The notes under the pieces were generated by a model. That model was not told the DNA's origin. It searched no databases and was given only the letters and a program-made list of their open reading frames with translations. From JASJBU01 sp963797085 (GTDB taxonomy: Bacteria; Pseudomonadota; Gammaproteobacteria; Chromatiales; Chromatiaceae): a stretch of 64,000 nucleotides of DNA. This document shows positions 9,885 through 19,663 of the stretch, one piece after another. Both the position numbers and the translations under genes were made by a program. The stretch lies in NCBI GenBank assembly GCA_963797085.1, contig CAWCOA010000006.1, positions 310,001 to 374,000 on the forward strand, in the 5' to 3' direction. Each line of letters opens with the position of its first letter. The first letter of the stretch is position 1.

Positions 9885-11225
9885 TCAAAGTCCCAGCTTG
9901 TGCTCAAGATAGTGGATGTTTGCGCCCCCTTCCTTGAATGCGGCATCCTTCATGATCTCCAACTGCAGTGGGATATTGGTTTTGATGCCGCCGATTACCA
10001 TTTCATCCAGGGCAATTCGCATACGTGCGATGGCTGATTCGCGGGTTGAGCCATAGGCAACCAGTTTGCCGATCATGGAATCATAGTAGGGCGGTACCCT
10101 GTAGCCGTGGTAGATGTGCGTATCAACTCTGATACCAGGTCCTCCCGGCATATGGAGTTGGGTGATGGTGCCTGGACTGGGCAGGAATTTCTCTGGGTCT
10201 TCCGCATTGATGCGGCACTCCACGGCATGCCCTGAGAGCCTGATATCTTGCTGTGCAAATCCGAGAGGTTCGCCGCTGGCGATCAAGATCTGTTCACGCA
10301 CGATATCAACGCCTGTAATCAACTCGGTTACGGGATGCTCAACCTGCACCCGGGTATTCATCTCGATGAAGTAGAATTCGCCATTTTCGTAGAGAAACTC
10401 GAAAGTCCCGGCGCCCCGATAACCAATCTGGCGGCAGGCTTCGGCGCAACGCTCTCCCACATCCTTGCGCTGCTGCTCAGTAATCCCAGGTGCAGGGGCT
10501 TCTTCCACGACTTTTTGGTGGCGGCGCTGCATGGAGCAGTCACGTTCACCGAGATGGACGGCGTTGCCATGGGTATCCGAGAGAACCTGAAACTCCACAT
10601 GTCGGGGGTTTTCCAAAAATTTTTCCATGTAGACCATGCCATTGCCAAAGGCGGCTTCCGCCTCTGTCTTGGTCATGGCCACGGCATTTAACAGGGTGGC
10701 TTCTGAATGCACCACGCGCATGCCGCGGCCGCCGCCGCCGCCCGCTGCTTTGATGATCACTGGATAGCCGATTTTTGTCGCCATCTCCTTGGTGCGCTTG
10801 GAATTACTGTCGAGCGGACCGTCAGAACCTGGAACCGTGGGCACGCCAGCCTTTTGCATGGCCTCGATAGCGGCAACTTTGTCTCCCATAGTGCGAATGG
10901 TCTCCGCACTGGGGCCGATAAAGATGAAGCCACTGTTCTCCACTCTTTCGGCAAAGTCTGCATTCTCAGAGAGAAAGCCATAACCCGGATGGATGGCCAC
11001 CGAATCGGTGACTTCTGCGGCACTGATGATGGCGGGCACGTTGAGATAGCTTTCGTTGGACGGAGCCGGGCCAATACACACTGATTCATCTGCCAGCAGC
11101 ACGTGCTTCAGGTCCCTGTCGGGCTCAGAATGGACGGCTACTGTTTTTATGCCAAGCTCTTTACAAGCGCGCAATATCCGCAGGGCGATCTCGCCGCGAT
11201 TGGCGATAACAATCTTGTCTATCAT
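9885..11225 (-). CDS. accC: Acetyl-CoA carboxylase, biotin carboxylase subunit
   Basis: 446 aa, the standard AccC size. It carboxylates biotin on BCCP with ATP and bicarbonate, the first half-reaction of fatty-acid synthesis. The N-terminus IDKIVIANRGEIALRILRAC is typical. The ATP-grasp glycine loop AAGGGGGRGMRVV, the DCSMQRRHQKVVEEAPAP block and the catalytic region EMNTRVQVEHPVTE are all present. It starts 8 bp after accB, so accB-accC are coupled. Confidence 0.98.
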   Translation of the reverse strand: MIDKIVIANRGEIALRILRACKELGIKTVAVHSEPDRDLKHVLLADESVCIGPAPSNESYLNVPAIISAAEVTDSVAIHPGYGFLSENADFAERVENSGFIFIGPSAETIRTMGDKVAAIEAMQKAGVPTVPGSDGPLDSNSKRTKEMATKIGYPVIIKAAGGGGGRGMRVVHSEATLLNAVAMTKTEAEAAFGNGMVYMEKFLENPRHVEFQVLSDTHGNAVHLGERDCSMQRRHQKVVEEAPAPGITEQQRKDVGERCAEACRQIGYRGAGTFEFLYENGEFYFIEMNTRVQVEHPVTELITGVDIVREQILIASGEPLGFAQQDIRLSGHAVECRINAEDPEKFLPSPGTITQLHMPGGPGIRVDTHIYHGYRVPPYYDSMIGKLVAYGSTRESAIARMRIALDEMVIGGIKTNIPLQLEIMKDAAFKEGGANIHYLEHKLGL

Positions 11226-11233
11226 GATGCTCT

Positions 11234-11677
11234 TCAGTCGATGATAAAGAGAGGTTCGTTGTACTCGACAGGTTGTCCATTATCCACCAGAATCTTCTTG
11301 ATGGTGCCGGCTTTGTCGGATTCGATCTGATTAAGGATCTTCATGGCTTCGATGATGCAGAGGGTATCGCCGACGGCGACCTGTTGTCCCTCTTCAACAA
11401 ACGATTTACTGCCAGGTGATGCTGCCCGGTAGAGGGTTCCAACCATCGGAGATTTGACTGTGTGTCCCTGGATCTCTTCGGCTTCCACAACTGGCGGCGG
11501 TGCAGCCGGAGCCGCAGATGGCTGAGCAGCCGGCTGAGGAGCAATAGGCGCTAACTGAGTCGGTATTGAACTTTGGCGACTGATGCGCACCGACTCCTCG
11601 CCTTCGTGGATCTCGATTTCAGCGACATCAGACTCTTCCAGTAGTTCGATCAGTTTTTTAACTTTGCGGATATCCAT
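11234..11677 (-). CDS. accB: Biotin carboxyl carrier protein of acetyl-CoA carboxylase
   Basis: 147 aa. The N-terminal oligomerisation segment (MDIRKVKKLIELLEES) is followed by an Ala/Pro-rich mobile linker at about 45-70. The C-terminal biotinyl domain carries the EAMK motif, with the biotinylated lysine at about residue 113, exactly 34 residues before the C-terminus as expected. It carries biotin between AccC and the AccAD transferase. It is 14 bp downstream of aroQ and 8 bp upstream of accC. Confidence 0.97.
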   Translation of the reverse strand: MDIRKVKKLIELLEESDVAEIEIHEGEESVRISRQSSIPTQLAPIAPQPAAQPSAAPAAPPPVVEAEEIQGHTVKSPMVGTLYRAASPGSKSFVEEGQQVAVGDTLCIIEAMKILNQIESDKAGTIKKILVDNGQPVEYNEPLFIID

Positions 11678-11691
11678 GTTGTTCAGTCTCG

Positions 11692-12141
11692 TCAGTTGGT
11701 GAGGGCGTCGATCTGGCGAACGGCGGCCTGCAGGGCGAGTTCATAGCCCTGGGCGCCCAGTCCGGTTATCACACCGACGGCTTTGTCAGAAAGATAGGAG
11801 TGCCCGCGGAAGGGTTCGCGGGCATGGACATTTGATAGATGCACTTCGATGTACGGGATGCCGGTGCCAAGCAGGGCGTCCCGCAGGGCGACACTGGTGT
11901 GAGTGAAGGCAGCAGGATTGATCAAGATGAACCCGGTCTTGTTTTGAAAGGCCTGATGAATCCACTCTACGAGTTCGTGTTCAGCATTGCTTTGGCGGAA
12001 GTCCAGCTGGTGACCCGTTGCAGCTGCCTGCTGTTTGAGCCGTTGCTCGATGTCATCCAGTGTATCCTTGCCGTAATGTTCCGGTTCGCGTAAACCCAGC
12101 AGATTCAGGTTGGGGCCGTTGAGTACCAGAATGGTCGCCAT
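11692..12141 (-). CDS. aroQ: 3-dehydroquinate dehydratase, type II
   Basis: 149 aa, typical of the dodecameric type II enzyme of the shikimate pathway, which converts 3-dehydroquinate to 3-dehydroshikimate. Signature pieces are VLNGPNLNLLGLREPEHYG with the catalytic Tyr, INPAAFTHTSVALRDAL, and EVHLSNVHAREPFRGHSYLS with the catalytic His. It heads the aroQ-accB-accC-prmA gene string. The 267 bp before it hold a hairpin followed by a T-run on this strand. Confidence 0.96.
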   Translation of the reverse strand: MATILVLNGPNLNLLGLREPEHYGKDTLDDIEQRLKQQAAATGHQLDFRQSNAEHELVEWIHQAFQNKTGFILINPAAFTHTSVALRDALLGTGIPYIEVHLSNVHAREPFRGHSYLSDKAVGVITGLGAQGYELALQAAVRQIDALTN

Positions 12142-12175
12142 AGAATTCGCGTTCCAGGGGTTGAAGCTTTGCGAT

Positions 12176-12224
12176 AAAAAACGCCGGCGGTGACGATCCT
12201 TGGGTCAATGAAGGCTTCGCCGGC
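12176..12224 (-). terminator. Hairpin plus T-tract between dsbD and aroQ
   Basis: On the minus strand, arms GCCGGCG (12218-12224) and CGCCGGC (12183-12189) form a perfect 7-bp stem with a smaller nested TGAC/GTCA stem in the loop, followed by a run of six T (12176-12181). It ends 34 bp before the aroQ start, so it could terminate dsbD transcription or act as an attenuator in the aroQ-accBC leader. The loop of 28 nt is longer than in a standard terminator. Confidence 0.55.
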
Positions 12225-12408
12225 AGCTTTGCCGATAATTGGTGAATTCTGCAAGAACCGAGCGATTTTGTCTAGTTTCTCTGCAGAAGTACCTAAGATC
12301 GTCGCATGTTGCCTGGGGAAGGTTGTTCGGATTAGCTCGCACTCAAGGCTTTCGGGCGTGAGCTATAGGCTGCCGTTGCGGTTCTTGAAGTGAAACGGGC
12401 GGATTACT

Positions 12409-14715
12409 TCAACGTAAGGCGGCGTCTACGTGTGTGGCAAACTCATCGGCACTCTTGAAGCCAACGACCCGGTAGTTGCGCCTCTCCTTGCCATCAGTGC
12501 CGTAAAAAATGATTGCAGGAGGTCCAGGCAGCCCAAAGTGTCCCTGCAGCAGGGCTTGATCCATTGCATCGTTGGCTGTGACATCGGCCTGCAACAATAC
12601 AGTATCTTTCAGCGCATCGATGACCTTTGCATCGCTGAAGGTATACTTCTCCATCTCTTTGCATGAAACACACCAGTCGGCATAGAAATCGAGCATCACT
12701 GTCTGTTCCCTGGCGCTGGCGGCGGCGACCTCGCGCTGCAGGTCATCCAGGGTCTTGATGCGCTGAAAAACCAGCTCCTGGTCGCCATGTCCACCGCCAC
12801 CAGTTGTCAGGCCACGCAATGGCTGCAGGGTATCCTTGCCGCCCGCGGCGGCGCCGACCAGCATCAATGCGCCGTAGATCAGGAACACGACGCCAAGGCC
12901 TTTCCATAATTTCTGCCAGCCTCCGGCTTCGATCTCCAGATGACGCAATGCGCCCATATAGATCGCCGAAACAATCAACAGGATGCCCCAGAGTAACAAC
13001 GCGATTTCTGCGGGAATGATGCGCTCCAGCAAGAGGATGGCAACGCCCAGCAGGGCAACCCCGAAGACCGCTTTGACTGCGTCCATCCAACTCCCCGCAC
13101 GGGGCAGTAATTTGCCGGCAGATGCGCCGATTACAATCAGTGGCGCTCCCATGCCCATGCTCAGGGCAAACAGTGCCAGGCCGCCGAGCATGGCATCGCC
13201 GGTTTGTCCGATATAGATCAGAGCGCCGGCCAACGGCGGGGCTACGCAGGGACCGACGATGAGGGCGGAAAGAAAACCCATGATTGCGACGCCGATCAGC
13301 GTGCCGCCCTCCTGCTTGTTACTGATCTCGGTAAGCTTGCTTTGCAGACTGCTGGGCAGTTGCAGTTCATAGAAGCCAAACATGGAAAGAGCCAGCAGCA
13401 CGAAGACACCGGCAAAGGAACTGAGGATCCATGGATTCTGAAAAGCTGCCTGCAGATTACCCCCAAAAAGTCCCGCCAGTACGCCGGCAACTGTGTAGGT
13501 AAGCGCCATCGCCAGCACATAGACCAGTGACAGAATGAATGCCTTGCGGGTAGTAATCGACTTGCCCTGACCGGCGATGATGCCGGACAGGATGGGGATC
13601 ATGGGGAAGATGCATGGGGTAAAGGCGAGCCCCAGTCCGAGCAGAAAAAAGACGCCGATCACCGCCAGTGTCGAGCTGCCGGCTAGCGTGGCGGCAATCT
13701 CATCGACTTCTGAAAGTGGTTCAGTGGCCTGGAGCGCTGCCGGGGTAGTATCATTCAGGGGAAGCTGTTCAGCCGCTTCGGCATCAGATATCCCAGGCAG
13801 CGAGAGGGTGAATTGCTTGTTAATCGGGGGATAACAGATTCCCAACTCGGCACAGCCCTGATAAGCGGCCTCCAGGACGATGGAGGTTGCACCTGTGGAG
13901 CTGCGTACCAGGGGTACCTGAAGGTCGATCTGTTGATGATAGACGGCTACGTCTCCGATGGTTCCGTCCGGTTTGACTGAGTCTTTTTTGATTTCCGGTT
14001 CAGGCAATTGATAGTCACCGATGGCAACTCCGGCAGCTTCGGTCAACTGTAATTTAATCTTGTCATGGTATAGATAAGTGCCTTCTGCAATATTCCAGAG
14101 CAGGCGCAAGTGTTTGCCATCCTCTACCACGGCGCTCAATTGGTAGGCTTCATCCGGCGGAAGAATTTCGTCCTCATCACTATCGAACAGCCCGCCCGCA
14201 CCGCTGTCCAGGGGGGGGGCGGGGGATCCTGTCGACAGGTCGGAAGCCTCGATGATTGTTGAGCCAGGCACAGGTTCCAGTGCCAGCAGGATCTGCTGCT
14301 GGTGGGGTGGAAAGCAGATACCCTGATCGGCACAGCCCTGGGAGCGTGCCTGTAGGCTGATGCTCTCGGGTGAACCAAGGCTGCGTTGAATGGGAATACG
14401 GGTTGTGACAGAGTTGCGGTAGATAGCCACATCACCAAAAAACTCGTCATGCTTGATCTTGGCTTCAGGCAGATCGGGTTCGTCGAGGTCGATGCCCAGT
14501 GTATCGCTTTCAAAACGTATCTTGTCGCGGTACATGTAGTAGCCATCGGCAATTTGCCATTCTACGATAAGATGCTCAGGGCCGTCGGCCCGGCCCTGGA
14601 TCTGGAATGCCTGATCCGGCATCAGCAGTTCGTCTTCGCTCCAGTTGTCCAGGCTGAAGGTGCTGAGACTGGTTAAGATGAGCAGGAGAAACGTCAGGAT
14701 TTTGTTATGATGCAT
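12409..14715 (-). CDS. dsbD: Thiol:disulfide interchange protein DsbD with duplicated alpha domain
   Basis: 768 aa, about 200 aa longer than usual DsbD. A signal peptide (1-20) is followed by two tandem alpha (nDsbD) domains. Each has the GCA-x2-GIC-(F/Y)-PP motif with its Cys pair (Cys128/Cys134 and Cys288/Cys294). A multi-helix membrane core then carries the paired cysteines in TPCIFPMIP and GPCVAPPLAG. A C-terminal thioredoxin-like domain has CVSC at 682-685. It passes electrons from cytoplasmic thioredoxin to periplasmic disulfide partners such as DsbC or cytochrome-c maturation factors. The start overlaps the end of cutA by 22 bp. Confidence 0.95.
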   Translation of the reverse strand: MHHNKILTFLLLILTSLSTFSLDNWSEDELLMPDQAFQIQGRADGPEHLIVEWQIADGYYMYRDKIRFESDTLGIDLDEPDLPEAKIKHDEFFGDVAIYRNSVTTRIPIQRSLGSPESISLQARSQGCADQGICFPPHQQQILLALEPVPGSTIIEASDLSTGSPAPPLDSGAGGLFDSDEDEILPPDEAYQLSAVVEDGKHLRLLWNIAEGTYLYHDKIKLQLTEAAGVAIGDYQLPEPEIKKDSVKPDGTIGDVAVYHQQIDLQVPLVRSSTGATSIVLEAAYQGCAELGICYPPINKQFTLSLPGISDAEAAEQLPLNDTTPAALQATEPLSEVDEIAATLAGSSTLAVIGVFFLLGLGLAFTPCIFPMIPILSGIIAGQGKSITTRKAFILSLVYVLAMALTYTVAGVLAGLFGGNLQAAFQNPWILSSFAGVFVLLALSMFGFYELQLPSSLQSKLTEISNKQEGGTLIGVAIMGFLSALIVGPCVAPPLAGALIYIGQTGDAMLGGLALFALSMGMGAPLIVIGASAGKLLPRAGSWMDAVKAVFGVALLGVAILLLERIIPAEIALLLWGILLIVSAIYMGALRHLEIEAGGWQKLWKGLGVVFLIYGALMLVGAAAGGKDTLQPLRGLTTGGGGHGDQELVFQRIKTLDDLQREVAAASAREQTVMLDFYADWCVSCKEMEKYTFSDAKVIDALKDTVLLQADVTANDAMDQALLQGHFGLPGPPAIIFYGTDGKERRNYRVVGFKSADEFATHVDAALR

Positions 14716-15050
14716 TGTTCAACCCAATTGAGGTATTCATTCAGACCCTGTTCTACAGGGACTGCAATAATTTCTGGAAGTTCATAGGGATGTAGCGACC
14801 GGAGCAGCGTTTCCAGCGCTTGATATCTGGCCTGGGTGGTCTTGATCAAGAGCAGCAATTCATCATTGGACTCCAGTTTATCTGCCCATCGATAGACGGA
14901 AGTGACCGGTGAGGTAATGTTGACACATGCTGCAACTTGTTGATCCACCAATTGTTCGGCGATGCTCAACGCGGTCTTTTGGTCCGGGACCGTGCATAGC
15001 GCTAAAAGTAGTTGAGTCGGCATTGCGGAAAGATACTCTAAAATGGGCAT
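14694..15050 (-). CDS. cutA: Divalent-cation tolerance protein CutA
   Basis: 118 aa; the core starts at MPTQLLLALCTVPD (residue 10), so translation may begin there, near 15023. Family hallmarks are LVDQQVAACVNIT, SVYRWADKLESNDELLLLIKT and LHPYELPEIIAVP. CutA forms a PII-like trimer; its role in copper tolerance is inferred from E. coli and not fully understood. Its 3' end overlaps dsbD, which matches the conserved cutA-dsbD linkage. Confidence 0.93.
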   Translation of the reverse strand: MPILEYLSAMPTQLLLALCTVPDQKTALSIAEQLVDQQVAACVNITSPVTSVYRWADKLESNDELLLLIKTTQARYQALETLLRSLHPYELPEIIAVPVEQGLNEYLNWVEQCIITKS

Positions 15051-15210
15051 AGGTAACAGGCAGCTGTTGGCGGATTTGGTCTAACAATGTGCTGATTTGC
15101 TGGGATAATCGTTAAACTCCGTTTTCATCCTGGAGTCATCTGACGAATTGGTCATGGCGGAATGATCCCTTGCCCAGTGGGCCGGGTGCAGGGTCTTGGA
15201 GGCTTAATTT

Positions 15211-15627
15211 ATGAATTTTCGCGCAATTCTGGTTGCCATGCTGATAGCTTGCGTAATGGCTGGTGCCTTGTCCTTGCTGGGGTTAGTGTTTGAAGTGAGT
15301 GCCAGCGGCGCACCCCAGGCGCTGATTGTCCTTGCGCTGTGGATCTTACCTGGTTACTACGCTGCGAGACGTGCAGCGGATGCCGGAGCGCTGCACGGAT
15401 TATTGACGGGGCTGCTTGGGATGCTGCTGATCTTCAGTGCTATGGGGCTGGCGGTGCATCTACAAATACTGCCGCTTGACCCATTCGAGCATAAATCACC
15501 GGTTATCTTCATGCTATTGGCCGGATTTTGGGGGGGAGTTGGCGGCCTGGTTGCAGATAGCATGCGCCTGATTAAAGCAAAACGAGCTTTGCGTGGAGAG
15601 GGCAAGCACTCTTCAGGCTCAACTTGA
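15211..15627 (+). CDS. Small four-helix membrane protein of unknown function
   Basis: 138 aa, with about four hydrophobic segments (roughly 5-30, 36-52, 63-83, 98-118) and a basic C-terminal tail (KAKRALRGEGK). Gly/Ala-rich helices resemble small TIGR04086-like membrane proteins, but the match is weak. No catalytic motif is seen. It is divergent from cutA and 88 bp upstream of fxsA on the same strand. Confidence 0.7.
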   Translation: MNFRAILVAMLIACVMAGALSLLGLVFEVSASGAPQALIVLALWILPGYYAARRAADAGALHGLLTGLLGMLLIFSAMGLAVHLQILPLDPFEHKSPVIFMLLAGFWGGVGGLVADSMRLIKAKRALRGEGKHSSGST

Positions 15628-15714
15628 GATGCGGGCATTTCTCATAGAGTGCAGTCTCTTCGGCTTTTCAGCATATTCGGTCAGTTGTCGAAATGAAAAA
15701 GGCAGCGTAAGCTC

Positions 15715-16170
15715 GTGCAGATGAATCCAATCCTCGTGTTTTTGTTGTTATTTGTCGGTATTCCACTGATTGAACTCTATTTTTTGATCCAGGTAGGGTC
15801 AGAGATAGGTGCGTTTTCAACCATTTTTCTGACTATTTTTACTGCCCTGGTCGGTGGTTGGATGGTCCGGGCGCAAGGTTTTTCGACCATCATGCGAGTG
15901 CGGGAGACGATTGACCGGGGTGAAGTGCCTGCCCTTGAGATGATGGAGGGAAGCGTCTTGCTGGTGTGTGGTTTCATGCTTCTGCTGCCGGGGTTTATTA
16001 CTGATGCAGTAGGCTTTGTTTTTCTTATCCCGCCCCTCAGGCGATGGCTGTTGAGCGCCGGCTTGCGGGGGTCTGGGGTGATGCGCCCCGGTGGTCCTGA
16101 ACAAACTAGTAATCCACAGAAAAAGCCAAGGGTCATTGAGGGTGAATTCCGTCGGGAAGACGACAAGTAA
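15715..16170 (+). CDS. fxsA: FxsA family membrane protein
   Basis: 151 aa. The N-terminus NPILVFLLLFVGIPLIELYFLI followed by GGWMVRAQG and the LLLPGFITDAVGFVFLIPP segment is characteristic of FxsA, the protein that eases phage T7 exclusion by the F plasmid PifA. Its normal cell role is unknown. It lies in the conserved gammaproteobacterial neighbourhood of dsbD, cutA and groESL, though about 6.8 kb of accessory DNA now separates it from groES. The C-terminal tail is hydrophilic and basic. Confidence 0.9.
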   Translation: MQMNPILVFLLLFVGIPLIELYFLIQVGSEIGAFSTIFLTIFTALVGGWMVRAQGFSTIMRVRETIDRGEVPALEMMEGSVLLVCGFMLLLPGFITDAVGFVFLIPPLRRWLLSAGLRGSGVMRPGGPEQTSNPQKKPRVIEGEFRREDDK

Positions 16171-16344
16171 TCCGCTCTGTGTAACTTAATCAAAGACCTT
16201 GCGGCTTGCATGCGGCAGGTTCGCTTAGTCAAAGCCTAGTCACCCATCCTGCCCATTTTCGGGCGCAACTGCCCGTTCAAGTTAGATTTTTCCTGGACGC
16301 TAAAATCTAGAGATTCTAATTACTCACTTTTTTACGGACACTGG

Positions 16345-18697
16345 ATGCATTCATCGGCACAGGAACTTCAGGATCAGATTACCGCCGATCGAATCAAAAT
16401 GCTCTATGGTGGAACCTGGGGCTCCATTGTCACGCAACTGATAGTGGCTGCAATTTTTGCCATGATCCAGTCCATTCAAGTCCAGCGGGGAAGCCTGGTT
16501 GTCTGGTATGCGGCACTGGCCGTTACATTACTGAGCAGAGGGTTACTCGAACGAAGGCATTTTCCAAGTACAGCCGGCCATTCAAGATTTGCCTGCCTGG
16601 TTATGGCGTTACCGTGTAGGGGTACTGGCCAGCGGATTGGTATTCGGTAGTACGAGCTTCTGGTTTTACCCGCAGGATGCGCTGGCCTATCAGGTGTTCA
16701 CCGTGTTGTTGCTCGCCGGATTGTCAGCGGGTGCCTTGGTGGTGTTGGTTTCAGATTTTATCTGTTTCGTGATCTACAGCAGTTCACTTCTGCTGCCTGC
16801 ACTCGTTGTTTCGGCAGGGTATGGCGATCAGTTGCACATTGGCATGTCGCTGCTCGTGGCAGCTTTTTATTTGTTGTTGTTGCGTTCCAGTCATCGCATG
16901 AACAGCCTTGTGATCTCCTCTTTGCTGTTAAGGTACGAAAATCGGGCCTTGTTGGAAAATCTGGAAAAGGAGAAAAACCGGCTTGATAATCGTTTAGGAA
17001 GAATCCTCAATGACAGTTCCAATGAGATCTATGTCTTGGATGCTGAGTCGCTGAATTGTCTCCAGGTCAACGTCGGCGCTGTACAAAATTTAGGCTATAC
17101 CCCGGATGAACTGATAGGCAAGGGCTTGCCGGATATTCTGGCGGACTTTAACCCTGCTGAATTCGAGCGTTTGGTGCAGCCGCTGTTCGAAGGCGCTGAG
17201 GAGTCGGTATTCTACAGTGGCGAGCATCAACGTAAAGAGGACGGCAGGTACGATGTGGAGGCCCGGCTCCAGCTGTCTACCGAAGAAGAGCCCCCGGTAT
17301 TTGTTGTCACGGTTCTGGATATCACAGAGCGGAAGGAATCGGAACGCAAGCTAATCCAGCAGGCAAATTTCGATCAGTTGACCGAGCTCCCCAACCGTTA
17401 CTATATGTTGTCCCGGATCGATGGGGCTTTTTCACGCGCCAGGCGGGAGAAGCAGAGGGTCGCGCTGTTATTCATGGATCTGGATAACTTTAAGACCATC
17501 AACGATACCTTGGGGCATAGTGTTGGTGACGAACTGTTGAAGCATGCGGCGGATCGAATTCGTTCCGTGATTCGTGTTTCTGACACGCCTGCGCGTCTCG
17601 GGGGTGATGAGTTCCTGGTGATGCTTGAAGGTCTGGATAATGCAGCGCAAGCGGAGGTCGTGGCGCGCAAACTCGTCTGTTGTTTTGAGAAGCCGTTCGA
17701 TCTGGATTCGCGGGAAGTCTACACCACCACCAGTATCGGAATCAGCGTCTACCCTGACGATGGTGAGTCTGTCGACCTGCTTATGCAGCACGCCGATACG
17801 GCCATGTATCAGGCGAAAATGAATGGCCGCAGTCATTTTCAATATTTTTCGCCCAGTATGCGTGCCGCAACAGAAGAGCAGATGGTCATAGAAAATCATT
17901 TGCGCCGCGCCATGGAGAACAACGAGCTGTCGCTGGTCTACCAACCTAAAATTGACATTCTCAGTGAGGCAATTGTCGGCGCAGAGGCACTGGTGCGTTG
18001 GCACAACCTCAGCTTAGGCAGCGTACCTCCGGACAAGTTTATTGGTCTGGCGGAAAAGATAGGACTGATTGAGGCCATCGGTGAATGGGTTCTGTCTTCT
18101 GCCTGCCTGGAAGCTGCGGATTGGCAATGTTTGAGTGAACAGTCGATTCATGTCGCAGTCAATATTTCTTCGCATCAATTTCGTGCGGGAAAATTACTTG
18201 AAGATCTGGACCGGATACTCAAGACCACAGGATTGCCGGCAAAAGCTTTAGAGTTGGAGATCACCGAGAGTTTACTGGTGCAGGATACATCAGAGCCACT
18301 TGAAGTTCTGCGAGCGCTGTATGAGCGGAAAATCAAATTGGCTTTAGACGATTTTGGCACCGGCTACTCTTCATTGAGCTATCTAAAGCGGTTCCCTCTG
18401 GAGGTATTGAAGATCGATCGCAGTTTTATTCGGGGTCTGGGTGTGGATCAGAGTGATGAGGCGTTAGTTGAAGCCATTGTCGCCATGGCGCAAAGCCTGA
18501 ATCTGGAAGTGGTAGCGGAAGGTGTGGAGAACAAGGAGCAGTTGGATTTTCTGCGGCAAAGAGAGGTCCGGCTGGTTCAGGGTTATTTCTACAGCCCACC
18601 AGTATCTGCACAGGAATTCCGCTCCATGCTGGAACGGAATTCGCTGTTGCCGGAAAGAAGCCTGAACAAAGCTGAATCGAACGCTGCTTTGAACTAA
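16345..18697 (+). pseudogene. Membrane PAS-GGDEF-EAL c-di-GMP protein with N-terminal frameshift
   Basis: The reading frame starts at 16345 (MHSSAQELQDQITADRIKML, then hydrophobic helices) and must shift +1 between 16561 and 16588 to join the long frame that runs to 18697. The second frame is open back to at least 16562 and reads QPAIQDLPAWLWRYR before its own TTG at 16589. After more membrane helices come a PAS domain (NEIYVLDAES...GYTPDELIGK) and a GGDEF domain with intact GGDEF plus an RVSD inhibitory site five residues upstream. An EAL domain follows with EALVRW, DDFGTGYSSL and KIDRSFI. Both enzymatic motifs are intact, so a shortened product from 16589 could still be active. Confidence 0.8.
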
Positions 18698-18700
18698 ATC

Positions 18701-19531
18701 CTATGGGTAGATATCGGGTATGAATGTCTGATCGGTAATGGGTGGCCTGACATACCCTGTGCTGTCTTTTCTGTGTGGCAGTTCAATCGGTTCTGGTGTC
18801 AGATCCTCGTATGGAATCATGCTCAGCAGGTGAGCGATGCAATTGAGCCTTGCGTGTTTCTTGATATCCGAGTGAACCACCCACCAGGGACACTGTTTGA
18901 TGTCGGTATGCGCGAACATCTCATCCTTTGCCTTTGAGTACTCGACCCAGCGCGAGCGGGATTCCAGATCCATCGGGCTCAGTTTCCAGCGCTTGTGCGG
19001 CTCTTCCAGGCGGCTCTGGAAACGTCGCTCTTGCTCCTCGTCGGAGACGGAGAACCAGTATTTGAGTAGGATGATGCCGGAGCGGACCAGCATGCGTTCG
19101 AATTCCGGGCAGGAACGCAGGAATTCCTGATGTTCCTCGGCGGTACAAAACCCCATGACCTTTTCCACGCCTGCACGGTTATACCAACTGCGATCAAACA
19201 GCACCATCTCGCCGGCGGCAGGCAGAAGGGGTACATAGCGCTGAAAATACCATTGGGTCTTTTCTCGCTCGGTAGGGGCGGGTAGCGCCGCCACCCTGCT
19301 GATACGTGGATTGAGGTGCTGGTTGATACGCTTGATCACACCGCCCTTGCCGGCGGCATCACGTCCCTCGAACAGGACGACAACTTTCAGTCCCTTGTGT
19401 TTTATCCACTCCTGTAGCTTGACTAGTTCCAGCTGAAGTTTGAAGAGCTCCTTTTCATAAACCTTGTTAGCGATTTTTTTCACTTTCTTTTTTTCTTTAG
19501 CCACTGTCGCTGCCTCCTTCAAAGCCGCCAC
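18701..19531 (-). CDS. ppk2: Polyphosphate kinase 2
   Basis: 276 aa. PPK2 phosphorylates nucleoside diphosphates (or monophosphates) with polyphosphate. The Walker A loop EGRDAAGKGG is at about 55-64. The Walker B segment VLFDRSWYNRAGVE has its Asp at 113, and the lid region includes RRFQSRLEEPHKRWKLSP. An N-terminal lysine-rich stretch (KEKKKVKK) precedes the domain. It converges with the GGDEF/EAL gene with only 3 bp between stops. Single-domain size suggests class I PPK2, but the substrate preference is not readable here. Confidence 0.93.
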   Translation of the reverse strand: MAALKEAATVAKEKKKVKKIANKVYEKELFKLQLELVKLQEWIKHKGLKVVVLFEGRDAAGKGGVIKRINQHLNPRISRVAALPAPTEREKTQWYFQRYVPLLPAAGEMVLFDRSWYNRAGVEKVMGFCTAEEHQEFLRSCPEFERMLVRSGIILLKYWFSVSDEEQERRFQSRLEEPHKRWKLSPMDLESRSRWVEYSKAKDEMFAHTDIKQCPWWVVHSDIKKHARLNCIAHLLSMIPYEDLTPEPIELPHRKDSTGYVRPPITDQTFIPDIYP

Positions 19532-19663
19532 TGGAGATTTGATATGAGATTTCTAGAATACTTAGGCTAGCACAAATTAATCATATGAGGTGAGGTTTTA
19601 AGTGGCGATGCCTGGCGATAAATCTTTTTAGAGCCAGGCGACAGCGCCACAGATAAGACTCAG

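Noticed and set aside
14205..14230. Long G-run in dsbD as a phase-variation tract
   Set aside because: It lies in the linker between the two alpha domains and the frame is intact; no second nearby tract or variable copies to support switching.
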